A DNA stretch of 64,000 bases from Clostridia bacterium (lineage in GTDB: Bacteria > Bacillota > Clostridia > Lachnospirales > Lachnospiraceae). Location of the stretch: the NCBI GenBank assembly GCA_003249225.1, contig QKJQ01000022.1:90121-154120 (forward strand), given 5' to 3'. Under the pieces are notes generated by a model. That model was given only the letters and a program-made list of their open reading frames with translations. It was not told the origin of the DNA and made no database searches. Position 1 is the first letter of the stretch, and every line of letters begins with the position of its first letter. The position numbers and the translations under genes were made by a program. This document shows, piece after piece, positions 25,504-34,598 of this stretch.

Positions 25504-27189
25504 TCAGAAATCTTTCAAATGCTGTGTAAGCTTAACATTCTCATCATAATCAACACGACAGTCAATAATGGACGGAACCTTCTGTTTGAAGGCTTCTTCC
25601 AGAATGACCGGAAGATCTTCTGCTTTTTCAATCCGATACCCTTTGCAGTTCATGCTTTCTGCAAACTTAACAAAATCAGGATTGGTAAAATCAACATAGC
25701 AGTCTTTTCCGTACTGATCGAGCTGCTTCCATTTGATCAGACCATAGCTGCTGTCATTGAAGATCAGGACAACGATCGGAGTACCGATTCGCACTGCTGT
25801 CTCAAGCTCCTGACAATTCATCATAAATCCACCGTCTCCACAGACCGCGATAACTTTCTTTTCCGGATTCAGTAGCTTTGCCGCAATCGCTCCCGGTATC
25901 GCAATTCCCATAGAAGCAAATCCATTGGATATAATACAGGTGTTTGGCATTGTACAATTAAAATGCCTAGCGATCCACATCTTATGTGCACCTACGTCTG
26001 ACACCAGAATTCCTTCGTCACCAAGGACTTTTCTGATATCGATCAAAACTTTCTGTGGTTTCATTGGATAGCAGTTATCATTTTCATAACTGTAATGCTC
26101 TTTTGTCATTCTTTCCTTTAGTTCAAGTGCCCATGCCGGTTCTGCTTTCGGTGAAACCCTGCGTGTTAAACGCTCTAACGAATCCGTTATCTCACCGACA
26201 ACATCCACGACTGGCTGATAGTACTTATTGATATGTGCTGGTCTTCTGTCAATGTGGATAATGGACATATCTCTTTTGCTGTTCCATTTGTTCGGTGCAT
26301 ATTCCACGATATCATATCCTACTGTAATAACAAGGTCCGCACCTTCTATAATCTTATTAACATAATCTTTCTGAGGAATACCAATGGTCCACATGGAATA
26401 AGGATTTTCATAAGATATGATTCCTTTTGCCATCATGGTATTGATAACTGGGATATGAAGCTTTTCAGCAATATACGTAATGGCTGCACTTGCACCAGCG
26501 CGGATTGCACCGCTTCCGGCAAGAATGACCGGACGCTTCGCTGAGAAAAGTGCTCCTGCAGCTATTTCAATTGCTTCCAGCTCTGCATATTCTTTTGGAA
26601 TGATCCTTTTCTGCATAGGTTCTTCGCTTAATGGCACCTTCATTTTCGAAACATTGACCGGTATATCAATCAGACATGCACCTGGTTTTTCGCTCTCTGC
26701 ATATTTAAATGCAAGACGTACGATTTCACAGATGGAGTCCGGATTTACGACCTGCTTGCTTCTCTTTGTGATTGGCTCGAACATTTTCACAAGATCAAGG
26801 TACTGATGCGATGTAATGTGCATTCTTTCAGTTCCTACCTGTCCTGTAATGGCTATAACCGGAGCACCGTCGCTGTGTGCATCCGCAACACCGGTCACGA
26901 GGTTGGTCGCTCCAGGACCCAGAGTCGAAAGACAGATTCCTGCCTTTCCTGTCAGTCTTCCATAAACATCTGCCATAAAGGCTGCGCCTTGTTCATGCCT
27001 CACGGTTATGAACTGAATGGATGAATCGTATAATGCATTCATAATCTCAAGATTTTCTTCACCAGGTATACCAAAGATGTATTTTACTTTCTCTTGTTCC
27101 AGTGATTTGACCAGCATTTGTGCCACATTGCTGCACTCTGGTTCCTCTTTCCCTTTTCCATCAGTTTCAGGTGCATTCTTCTTATCCAT
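25504..27189 (-). CDS. Acetolactate synthase-type thiamine-diphosphate enzyme (large subunit)
   Basis: A 561-residue ThDP enzyme joining two pyruvates to 2-acetolactate. Seen: YIFGIPGEENLEIMNAL, the catalytic Glu in VRHEQGAAFMADVYGRLTG, LGPGATNLVTG, and the ThDP/Mg motif CGDGGFMMNCQELETAVRIG with NDSSYG. ATG at 27189 follows TTGGAGG; the track start at 27201 is a TTG inside that site. No ilvN regulatory subunit or other branched-chain genes are near, which favours a catabolic (AlsS-like) role, but no alsD is seen either. It is 19 bp behind the cytidylate-kinase-like gene and probably co-transcribed. Confidence 0.88.
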   Translation of the reverse strand: MDKKNAPETDGKGKEEPECSNVAQMLVKSLEQEKVKYIFGIPGEENLEIMNALYDSSIQFITVRHEQGAAFMADVYGRLTGKAGICLSTLGPGATNLVTGVADAHSDGAPVIAITGQVGTERMHITSHQYLDLVKMFEPITKRSKQVVNPDSICEIVRLAFKYAESEKPGACLIDIPVNVSKMKVPLSEEPMQKRIIPKEYAELEAIEIAAGALFSAKRPVILAGSGAIRAGASAAITYIAEKLHIPVINTMMAKGIISYENPYSMWTIGIPQKDYVNKIIEGADLVITVGYDIVEYAPNKWNSKRDMSIIHIDRRPAHINKYYQPVVDVVGEITDSLERLTRRVSPKAEPAWALELKERMTKEHYSYENDNCYPMKPQKVLIDIRKVLGDEGILVSDVGAHKMWIARHFNCTMPNTCIISNGFASMGIAIPGAIAAKLLNPEKKVIAVCGDGGFMMNCQELETAVRIGTPIVVLIFNDSSYGLIKWKQLDQYGKDCYVDFTNPDFVKFAESMNCKGYRIEKAEDLPVILEEAFKQKVPSIIDCRVDYDENVKLTQHLKDF

Positions 27190-27208
27190 TGTTTCCTCCA
27201 AAATTTAA

Positions 27209-27808
27209 TTAATTATTATATTTTTTGTTAATAATATCCACTAAAATATCAGTCGTTCCGTCGATCCCCAGCAGACTGGAATCCAGCAAAATGTGTTTAT
27301 AATCTTTGTCTGCCATATTGTGTCCGCAGTAATGTCTGTGATAGGCTTCTCTTGCTTTATCAACCGATGCAATCATTCTCTTGGCTTCTTCGGGCTGCAT
27401 ATTCAGTCTTTCAACACAATTCTTTAACCGTTCTGCATAAGGCGCATAGATAAATACATGCATTACATTGGGAAAACCGTTCAAAATGTGATCCGCGCAG
27501 CGTCCGACTATAATACAGGTCTCTTTTTCCTGAAGCTCCAGTATGATCTTTTTCTGTGCTGCAAAGATCTCGTCCTGTATATCCGTCGTACCCATTCCAA
27601 GTGGGTATCTCATATTGAAAAAAGATGATTTCGCTATCTCTTCGTTATCGCTTACTTCTGAGATTGGCAGGTTCAGCTTCTTTGCTGCGTTATCCACGAT
27701 ATAACGGTCATAGTATTCAATACCAAGTATTTCACTTACCTTTTTTGCAATAGGCCTTCCCATGCTTCCAAATTGACGTGTGATTGTAATTGCGTATTTT
27801 TCGCTCAT
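27209..27808 (-). CDS. Cytidylate kinase-like family protein
   Basis: A 199-residue P-loop-type protein of the cytidylate kinase-like family. Seen: ITITRQFGSMGRPIAKKVSEILG, in which the usual GxxGxGK is altered, IEYYDRYIVDNAAKK, and ETCIIVGRCADHIL. Strong CAGGAGG before the ATG and a good promoter upstream. Family members are common in clostridia and their substrate is unknown. Operon with the acetolactate synthase gene. Confidence 0.85.
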   Translation of the reverse strand: MSEKYAITITRQFGSMGRPIAKKVSEILGIEYYDRYIVDNAAKKLNLPISEVSDNEEIAKSSFFNMRYPLGMGTTDIQDEIFAAQKKIILELQEKETCIIVGRCADHILNGFPNVMHVFIYAPYAERLKNCVERLNMQPEEAKRMIASVDKAREAYHRHYCGHNMADKDYKHILLDSSLLGIDGTTDILVDIINKKYNN

Positions 27809-27863
27809 ATTTTTCCTCCTGTAGGTAGTAAGGTTTTGAGTAACATATTATTTCTTTCCACCT

Positions 27864-27892
27864 ATCATATAGTATGAACGAGATAAAAACAA
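27864..27892 (-). promoter_or_regulatory. Promoter of the cytidylate-kinase-like / acetolactate synthase operon
   Basis: Minus strand TTGTTT, 17 bp, TATGAT. The region upstream is very AT-rich, which may act as an UP element. Confidence 0.6.
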
Positions 27893-28018
27893 TAATTATT
27901 TTTTATTTAATAATTTTTTATTGTTTTTTTGTTTGATTGTATTTTTGTATTTTTGTTTCCGCGTTTTGATGTTTCACTGTACAATTGTTCTATTGTTTTT
28001 TTGTTCGCAGACTCTATT

Positions 28019-28052
28019 ACACCCGGGGTACCAATAGCGGTATCCCGGGTGT
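28019..28052. terminator. GC-rich hairpin after the GGDEF-EAL gene
   Basis: ACACCCGGG and CCCGGGTGT with inner TACC/GGTA form a strong stem 26 bp beyond the stop at 28078. The U-tail is weak on both strands, so termination efficiency is uncertain. Confidence 0.55.
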
Positions 28053-28077
28053 ATACTCTATTATAACACATACTGCC

Positions 28078-29736
28078 TCACACAGCACATTTTTCTTCTA
28101 ACAACATGGAAAATTCATTTTCCGGCAATGGTTTGCTGAACAAAAAGCCCTGTCCATAGTTACACTGATTCTTACAGAGCATCGATAACTGCTCGTTGCT
28201 CTCAATCCCCTCTGCCAGAATCTGTTTGTTTAAAAGATGCGTCATCTGTATGACAGATTGAACAATAGCACTGTCATTGCAGTTGTTCGCAATTTCTTTC
28301 ACAAAACTCCTGTCCAGCTTCACAATATCAATTGGCAGATTCTTCAGATAATTAAAAGAAGAATATCCGGTTCCAAAATCATCTAGCGCAATCCTTACAT
28401 TCAGTCGCCGTAATTGCTTTAGTACCTGCAATGATACATTTAACTCCCGGATGACTGCAGTTTCCGTTATCTCCAGAATAATATTTTCACAGCAGATATT
28501 GTATTTTGCTATCAGCGCTTTAACCCGTTCGACAAAACCGGACTGCGTCAGACTATACCCTGACACATTAACGGATACACCTAAATTTGTATAGCCCTCC
28601 TTTTCCCATGCTGCTTTCTGGGCAAAGGCAGTCTCGAGCACCCAGTCCCCAATTTTATTTATCATTCCGGCTTCCTCAGCAACCGGTATGAATTCTCCCG
28701 GTGATACCATTCCTTTCTTAGGATGATTCCATCGAATTAAAGCTTCCACTCCAATAATCTCCGATGTTTTCAGGTTCAGGACCGGCTGATAATACAATTC
28801 AAATTCATCATTTTCCAACGCATGATGAAGCTCATTGATCATGGTTACTTTCTCTGTCTTCTCCTCTTGAAGCTTGTTGTCATAAAAGGTAAAGCAGTCT
28901 TTCGAATGTTCTTTGGAGCAATACATTGCAACATCCGCATTTCGCAGTAACAAGGTGATCGTATCACCGTCTTCCGGGTAGATTGAAATGCCCACGCTCA
29001 TGGATTCATAGAACTCCTGTTTTTCATAGACCCATGGTTGTTTTACTTTACCGAATAGAAGAATCATTTTCTCTGCAATCTCGGTTCTGTCGCCAATGTC
29101 AGAAAAAATTATCGCAAACTCATCACCGCCGAGCCGTGCAACAAAATCTTCTTTATCAAGGTTACTCTTAAATACTTTTGCAATATGCTGTAAGAAGCAG
29201 TCCCCCGCAATATGACCTCTTGAATCGTTGATATTCTTAAAATTATCGATATCAATAAACAGAATGGCATGACTTTTCTCTTTTTGCTCTTCCATAAGCT
29301 CATATAGCCTCTCTTCAAATGCCATCCGGTTCGGAAGTCCTGTCAGGGAGTCCACATATGCCATATGATGTAATCTGACTTCCTGCTCTTTTTCACGCAT
29401 ATAACTTAATTCAGATTTTAATGCAGCGTATTTATACAAATGAAGCCGTTTACTGATCAGAATAAAAATTACTATAGAAGTAAACACGACAAATGCCAAT
29501 CCTTTTGTAATATCGATCATGTAAAAATTTGCATTATTGTGTGTAAGTTTATTGATCAGATAGTTTGGATAACACATCCAGATGACACCAATCAACAGAT
29601 AAAAACAGGCAATCCGGACTGACTCAAAGGTTGGGCGAATTGCATACGCCTTAAATTCATTTGTTTTAAATCTTTGTTCTTCTTTTTTTACTCCCGCACT
29701 TTGTTTGATTACATTGATTTTCTTCTTTAGTTCCAT
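28078..29736 (-). CDS. Membrane GGDEF-EAL cyclic-di-GMP protein
   Basis: A 552-residue protein. Two TM helices (about 42-62 and 77-95), a short coiled coil, GGDEF domain (DSLTGLPNR, FKNINDSRGHIAGD, RLGGDEFAI) and EAL domain (GVEALIRWNHP, NVSGYSLTQ, EITETAV, ALDDFGTGYSSFNYLKNLPIDIVKLDRSF, ILAEGIES). Both active-site sets look intact, so it may make or break cyclic-di-GMP; no RxxD inhibition site is seen just before GGDEF. It lies 58 bp behind a chemoreceptor gene on the same strand, linking it to motility or attachment. Confidence 0.95.
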   Translation of the reverse strand: MELKKKINVIKQSAGVKKEEQRFKTNEFKAYAIRPTFESVRIACFYLLIGVIWMCYPNYLINKLTHNNANFYMIDITKGLAFVVFTSIVIFILISKRLHLYKYAALKSELSYMREKEQEVRLHHMAYVDSLTGLPNRMAFEERLYELMEEQKEKSHAILFIDIDNFKNINDSRGHIAGDCFLQHIAKVFKSNLDKEDFVARLGGDEFAIIFSDIGDRTEIAEKMILLFGKVKQPWVYEKQEFYESMSVGISIYPEDGDTITLLLRNADVAMYCSKEHSKDCFTFYDNKLQEEKTEKVTMINELHHALENDEFELYYQPVLNLKTSEIIGVEALIRWNHPKKGMVSPGEFIPVAEEAGMINKIGDWVLETAFAQKAAWEKEGYTNLGVSVNVSGYSLTQSGFVERVKALIAKYNICCENIILEITETAVIRELNVSLQVLKQLRRLNVRIALDDFGTGYSSFNYLKNLPIDIVKLDRSFVKEIANNCNDSAIVQSVIQMTHLLNKQILAEGIESNEQLSMLCKNQCNYGQGFLFSKPLPENEFSMLLEEKCAV

Positions 29737-29794
29737 ACCTGCATACGGACCTCGCTTTCATAAAATCTAACCTTCTCTCCCCCCCGGTTATTAA

Positions 29795-31507
29795 TTAGAT
29801 TTTAAAACCTGCAATCAGATTATACAGTTGTTCAGACGCATCCGCTTGAATCTGGGCACTGACTGCAGCTTGCTCAACAGCACGCTCTGCGTCCTTTATG
29901 GATGCACTGATCTCAATTGAATTTTCTGCTGTGCTCTGCATGTTATGCGATATATCGGAAACCACATTGGTGATCTCATCGGTCGATGCACTAAGTTCCT
30001 GCGCCATGGCTGCATTATCACTGGAAATATCACTTACAAAAGTCGCATCTTTTTCGTACTGTGTCCCGGTTTCTATAAGCAGTTCATAATCTCCTTTCAC
30101 CTGTGTTCCGATGAAATTGAGGATATCCGCTGTATTATTTGCCAGGTTATCTACTGAAGTCTGTACTTCTTTAACAACCTTTTGAATATTCCCAACATAA
30201 GAAGTGGATTGTTCTGCCAGAATACGGACCTGTTCCGCAACGACTGCAAAACCTTTTCCCTGTTCCCCTGCGCGGGCAGCTTCAATGGCGGCATTCAATG
30301 CAAGCAGATTCGTCTGATCCGCTATGTCAGCAATGGACTTCGCGATAACATTGATTTCACTTACAACGGCAGCTTTTTCAATTGCACTCTTAATCTTACT
30401 TTCCTTTTCATTGTAAAGGCGGTCTGCCACAGCTTTTGAACTTACGCCGCGAGTCTTCGCTGCAGCTGCGCGCTGCTTGATGTCAGTCGCTTCATTGCTG
30501 CTTCTTGAAGCATTTTCAGCCAGTTCTCCAATTCCTGAATCTACCTGCATAGCGGTTGCATTCAGCTCCTGTGTAATTGCGTTGATACTTTCTATGTTAC
30601 CAGATATGTGCGTGGTGTTGCTGTTGATATTTTCAAAACTGGAGGAAATCTCTTCTAATGTTGCGCTTAGTACCTGACTGGATTCTGCTACGCTGTTCGC
30701 GTGTTCTGAAACATCCTGAATCATACCCCTGATCTGCCGCTGTGCCTGATTCAGCGCTATGGATAATTTACCGAACTCATCTGTGGAACTTACTTTCCAT
30801 TCTTTACTGAAATCACCATTGCCCAGTGCCTGTGCAAAGGTAAGACCGGAACGTAAATACTTTGATATATAGACAGAAAGCAAAATACCTGCAATGATTG
30901 CCCACACAAAACCAATCACGATAATCGTTATAACCCGGATCATTGTACTTTTTGCTTCTGTGGTATTGTTCGTATAGGAACTTAAAGCCAGATTCTGATT
31001 CTGTGTAATCAATCCATTCAGACTTTCGTCCAGCTGATCTTCGATTTCAACGGTTTCTTGAAGTGCTGTATAAGCGCCTTCATAATCCCCTGCTGCTGCC
31101 AACTGTAAAACCTCCTGTAATTGACTGCCATAGGTTTCCTGTATGGTTGTAAATCCTTCAATATCAGTTCCGAAAATAGTTGCAAATGTACTTGCGGAGA
31201 ATGCATTCATCAGTACGGTATATTCATCGTATAAAGTGCCAAGTTCCTCTTGCGCAGATGCTGCACCTTCTATGTCTTCTTCCAGCACAACATTGGTTAC
31301 AAGCATCGTGGTTTCTGCTATGTTTTCTTTGATCTGATGCAGATAATCAATATTCAGCAGATTATCTTCATACAATAAGCTGGCATTACGGTCCATGTTT
31401 TGAAATCCAAGACCTGCAACAATTCCTATGACGATCAGTAATGCACTGACCGAAATAAAAGCAGTCAGCAATTTAATTTTTACAGATATGCCCTTAATTA
31501 ACTTCAT
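29795..31507 (-). CDS. Methyl-accepting chemotaxis protein
   Basis: A 570-residue chemoreceptor: TM1 about 10-32, a four-helix-bundle-type sensor about 33-185, TM2 about 188-210, HAMP-like region, and a cytoplasmic signalling coiled coil with the tip [32 protein letters not shown]. The ORF opens at 31546; ATG at 31507 has GGAG at six-base spacing and gives [13 protein letters not shown]. The ribosome binding region resembles two copies at 48100-48215. No che or flagellar genes are in the window. Confidence 0.95.
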   Translation of the reverse strand: MKLIKGISVKIKLLTAFISVSALLIVIGIVAGLGFQNMDRNASLLYEDNLLNIDYLHQIKENIAETTMLVTNVVLEEDIEGAASAQEELGTLYDEYTVLMNAFSASTFATIFGTDIEGFTTIQETYGSQLQEVLQLAAAGDYEGAYTALQETVEIEDQLDESLNGLITQNQNLALSSYTNNTTEAKSTMIRVITIIVIGFVWAIIAGILLSVYISKYLRSGLTFAQALGNGDFSKEWKVSSTDEFGKLSIALNQAQRQIRGMIQDVSEHANSVAESSQVLSATLEEISSSFENINSNTTHISGNIESINAITQELNATAMQVDSGIGELAENASRSSNEATDIKQRAAAAKTRGVSSKAVADRLYNEKESKIKSAIEKAAVVSEINVIAKSIADIADQTNLLALNAAIEAARAGEQGKGFAVVAEQVRILAEQSTSYVGNIQKVVKEVQTSVDNLANNTADILNFIGTQVKGDYELLIETGTQYEKDATFVSDISSDNAAMAQELSASTDEITNVVSDISHNMQSTAENSIEISASIKDAERAVEQAAVSAQIQADASEQLYNLIAGFKI

Positions 31508-32139
31508 ATTTTTCTCCATTCCTGCGCTTATCTTTGCACATATCAAGTTTGAACGAGCGGTGACGCGCGAGGCACAAACTTTCTTGAGAAAGAATTATCT
31601 ACTTCTTTCACTCTTGTGTATTGTGTACCGCCTTACATATTATTTTCTAAATCCCATGTCTGAATTATTCAGTTTATTTGTTGATAATGTTATTTAAAAC
31701 TCGTGAATAATCTATGCGCTATCTGTGATTAAATTGTGAAATCGATATATATTTCTCTTTTTGTTATTTTTAATGCATTTATTGTTTTTTAACTATATTG
31801 CTCTCCTTTTTTGTAATTATTTGTTTTCCCCAATTCGCATGCCTTACATAATATACTCCTGTTTTACAATTTGCAACTTAATTATTTAAGTTTTGACATT
31901 AAAAAATTTGTTTTGTTAATTTTTTAACCCATCAAATGAAATATTATCTCTTGCAATTACACGGTACTGTTCCGACCATTTTTCATCAGCTCTCTATTGT
32001 TATAAATACTGGAAAGATCTTTCCTTTATTCTTTCTGATCCGTGCTCAAAGAATTCAATCATCGTCTCTCATTGACTTTTTTAATCATTAATGATTAAAT
32101 GAGACCAATTTTAAAGATAGGATCAAAAGGAGACCTTTC
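31508..32139. other. Divergent intergenic region between chemoreceptor and aminotransferase
   Basis: A 632 bp AT-rich divergent region. Left end: ribosome binding block shared with 48100-48215. Middle: CTTTCT-TG-AGAAAG palindrome near 31579-31592. At 31893 a plus-strand TTGACA has only TTAATT at 17 bp, a weak promoter candidate. Right end: promoter and palindrome of the aminotransferase gene. The track ORF 31428-31697 has no ribosome binding site. Confidence 0.6.
32072..32100 (+). promoter_or_regulatory. Aminotransferase promoter overlapping a perfect 20-bp palindrome
   Basis: TTGACT (32072-32077), 17 bp, TTAAAT (32095-32100). Between and over the hexamers lies TTTAATCATTAATGATTAAA (32080-32099), a perfect palindrome. 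A protein bound there would block RNA polymerase, so this is a strong operator candidate. Confidence 0.7.
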
Positions 32140-33303
32140 ATGAAATCACTTTCTTCAATTATTGAAAACATACCGCTTTCTCCGATTCGTGCTATGTTCG
32201 ATCTTGCACAAAGCATGGACCATGTACTAAATTTTGGTCTGGGTGAGCCCGGATATACGGCAGCACCTCATATCGTCGATGCTGCCTGTTCCGCAATTAA
32301 AAATGGACAATCAAGATACACTTCGAATGCCGGAATTCTTCCGCTTCGGCAGGCGATAGCAAAACACATGCCGGAACGAAAAGGATTGACATACGATCCC
32401 GAAAACGAGATCATGATTACGACCGGCGGAATGGAAGCGATCTATCTGGCCATAAAAGTTCTGACCAACCCCGGCGAAGAAGTCATGATGGGGGCACCTT
32501 ACTATGGAAACTATCTATCTCAGATCCTGCTAAGTGACGCTGTGCCAAACATAGTCGCTTTAAAAGAAGAGAATGATTTTAAGTACTCCATGGAAGATCT
32601 TGAAAAAGCCGTTACAGATAAAACAAAAGTTCTGTTCATCAATTCCCCCTGTAATCCGACCGGCACTGTATTAGACGAAGCCAACCTGCGTGAAGTTGCT
32701 GCCTTTTGCTTAAAGCATGATCTGTACCTCATAACCGATGAGGTCTATCAGGATTTTATCTATGGTGACACACCTTACTTTAGTATAGCGACCATACCGG
32801 GCATGAGAGAACGGACGCTGATCATTGACAGCTTTTCAAAGACCTATGCCATGACCGGCTGGCGCTGCGGTTATATCCTCGGTCCAAAGGAAATCATCCG
32901 CCATATGGTCAAGATTCAGGAATATATCGTATCCTGTGTAACAACATCAACGCAACATGCTGCCATCGCCGCGATCGATGGACCTCAGGACACCTTAAAA
33001 ATGATGATTCAGCAATATGGAAAGAACCGTTTACTTGTCATTGATTCGATCAATCACACAAAAAATCTATCCCTTCGCAATCCGGAAGGAGCTTTTTATG
33101 CCTTCATCAACATTCAAAAAAGTGGGTTATCAAGCCTTGCCTTTTGTCTAAAACTTTTAGAAGAAGAGCATGTTGTATTAGCTCCAGGGAATGGCTTCGG
33201 CGAAGAAGGAGAAGGTTACGTAAGAATGTCTTATGTCTCTGACTATGATATTATGGAAGAAGGTCTAAAGCGTATTAAATGCTTTATGGAACGTAATAGT
33301 TAA
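32140..33303 (+). CDS. Class I/II PLP-dependent aminotransferase
   Basis: A 387-residue fold-type I aminotransferase of the AspC/AraT-like group. Seen: LNFGLGEPGYTAAPHIVDAA, RYTSNAGILPLRQAIA, NSPCNPTGTV, ITDEVYQDFIY and the PLP lysine in DSFSKTYAMTGWRCGY. AAAAGGAGACC precedes the ATG. It stands alone with its own promoter and palindromic operator. Substrate is probably an aromatic, aspartate or alanine-type amino acid; not decidable here. Confidence 0.93.
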   Translation: MKSLSSIIENIPLSPIRAMFDLAQSMDHVLNFGLGEPGYTAAPHIVDAACSAIKNGQSRYTSNAGILPLRQAIAKHMPERKGLTYDPENEIMITTGGMEAIYLAIKVLTNPGEEVMMGAPYYGNYLSQILLSDAVPNIVALKEENDFKYSMEDLEKAVTDKTKVLFINSPCNPTGTVLDEANLREVAAFCLKHDLYLITDEVYQDFIYGDTPYFSIATIPGMRERTLIIDSFSKTYAMTGWRCGYILGPKEIIRHMVKIQEYIVSCVTTSTQHAAIAAIDGPQDTLKMMIQQYGKNRLLVIDSINHTKNLSLRNPEGAFYAFINIQKSGLSSLAFCLKLLEEEHVVLAPGNGFGEEGEGYVRMSYVSDYDIMEEGLKRIKCFMERNS

Positions 33304-33474
33304 ATTTAAATATAATTTATTTCTTTATTGCTTTATCTGTTGCAAAAAGGTAGGATGCAACCTGAAGTTTACATTTTGATAGTTCAAATTGGTGGTGGCT
33401 TATCTCACCTGTCTGTATTCTGTTACCAGTACCGGACAATCTGTTTGGTTCAATAATTTGATGGGAGAACATGT

Positions 33475-34317
33475 ATGACGCTGGGAGAAAAACTTTCAAA
33501 GCTAAGAAAAGAAAACAATTATACGCAGGAGCAGTTCGCCGACCTGCTCGAGGTATCAAGACAATCCATAAGTAAATGGGAATCTGATATCAGCTTTCCC
33601 GAAACGGAGAAGCTGATTCGGATCAGTAAGTTATACAATTGCTCTCTGGATTATCTCTTAAAGGATGAAATCGACACCTTCGATTTTCAAAAAAAAGAGT
33701 ACAATTCCCAAAACGAGAACATTTATGTGGAAAAGGAACAAGCATCCGCAGGTTCCTATATCAACATCTCCATCCCCGCGAAATTTAATAAAAAAAGCAA
33801 GCGAGAGATCCATGGTCTTCCGCTGTGGCATATTACCAATGACTGGCGTGTTACAGCAAAAGGTGTCCTTGCCATTGGCTTTCGTGCACAGGGTATTCTG
33901 TCCATTGGAATGCTCAGCATGGGGCTGGTCAGCCTGGGTCTGTTCTCTTTTGGATTACTGTCCCTCGGAGTATTCGCACTTGGAATTCTTGCTGCAGGCA
34001 GTTTTTCCGCCGGAATTTTCTCCGCCGGTGCCATCAGTATCGGCATGATTGCCGTTGGTGCGGTTGCTGTTGGCGAATTTGCTTTCGGTGCCGCGGCAAA
34101 TGGTCATTACCTTGCCATGGGGGATACCGCAAGAGCCGCCATCGCTCTTGGACAAACAAAGGCTTATGGTGACCTGATCTCTATATCGGGGGTCGGATAT
34201 GGTCCAGAGGTCAGAGCCTTAACAGGCCGGGAGATCATTATGGTAAAAGAAATGCTGGATTCGATTGTTCCTTCGTTGCTTGGCTGGGCGAAGAATATAA
34301 TTGAGATGTTTTTATAG
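33475..34317 (+). CDS. XRE-type HTH regulator with a Gly-pentad repeat domain
   Basis: A 280-residue protein. Residues 1-65 are a Cro/C1-type HTH (LSKLRKENNYTQEQFADLLEVSRQSISKWES). From Gly130 to Gly210 every fifth residue is glycine, in units G-h-x-(A/S)-h such as GILSI, GMLSM, GLVSL, GLFSF: sixteen pentads in register with hardly any charge. This could form a beta-helix-like solenoid or a membrane-embedded stack. A charged C-terminal tail follows. GGGAGAACATGT precedes the ATG. First gene of a cluster with other HTH and membrane proteins. Confidence 0.85.
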   Translation: MTLGEKLSKLRKENNYTQEQFADLLEVSRQSISKWESDISFPETEKLIRISKLYNCSLDYLLKDEIDTFDFQKKEYNSQNENIYVEKEQASAGSYINISIPAKFNKKSKREIHGLPLWHITNDWRVTAKGVLAIGFRAQGILSIGMLSMGLVSLGLFSFGLLSLGVFALGILAAGSFSAGIFSAGAISIGMIAVGAVAVGEFAFGAAANGHYLAMGDTARAAIALGQTKAYGDLISISGVGYGPEVRALTGREIIMVKEMLDSIVPSLLGWAKNIIEMFL

Positions 34318-34350
34318 ACAAGCCTTTCTCTGATTTACACCACACATTAA

Positions 34351-34433
34351 TATTATAATACTGGAATCAAAAGTTCATGTGATTCATGCCTGCATAAATA
34401 AGCATGACTTAAGGACCCAACATCATATTATTC
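34351..34433. repeat. Short copy of the intergenic palindromic element (copy B)
   Basis: Contains TCATGTGATTCATG..AATAAGCATGACTT and ends in a sequence whose reverse complement reads ATGATGTTGGG, like the copies at 2124 and 44106. It lies directly after the XRE gene and just before a terminator. Confidence 0.7.
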
Positions 34434-34443
34434 CTTATTACAA

Positions 34444-34473
34444 AAACACCTGTTCATGTTACAGGTGTTTTTT
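34444..34473 (+). terminator. Terminator after the Gly-pentad XRE gene
   Basis: AACACCTGT and ACAGGTGTT form a perfect 9-bp stem, flanked by A and T runs (AAAAA before, TTTTTT after), so it can work in both directions. Confidence 0.9.
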
Positions 34474-34490
34474 ACTATATTTATCCATTT

Positions 34491-34550
34491 ATTATTGACA
34501 AACAATAATTCCAATGTTATTATCGTACTAAATTATTGTAAAACAATAAT
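34491..34550 (+). promoter_or_regulatory. Promoter of the DUF2975-like operon with two identical operators
   Basis: TTGACA (34495-34500), 17 bp, TATTAT (34518-34523). ATTATTG-N5-CAATAAT occurs twice: 34491-34509 over the -35 and 34532-34550 around the start point. The centres are 41 bp apart, about four helical turns, on the same DNA face. The most likely binder is the small HTH protein encoded downstream (35613-35843). Confidence 0.8.
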
Positions 34551-34598
34551 AATCAGCACGAGCAACGAAGATAACTCATCCCTGGGGAGGACCAACTC

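Noticed and set aside
31893-31921. TTGACA with TTAATT as main aminotransferase promoter
   Set aside because: Poor -10 and 240 bp away; the promoter at 32072 is closer and carries the palindrome.
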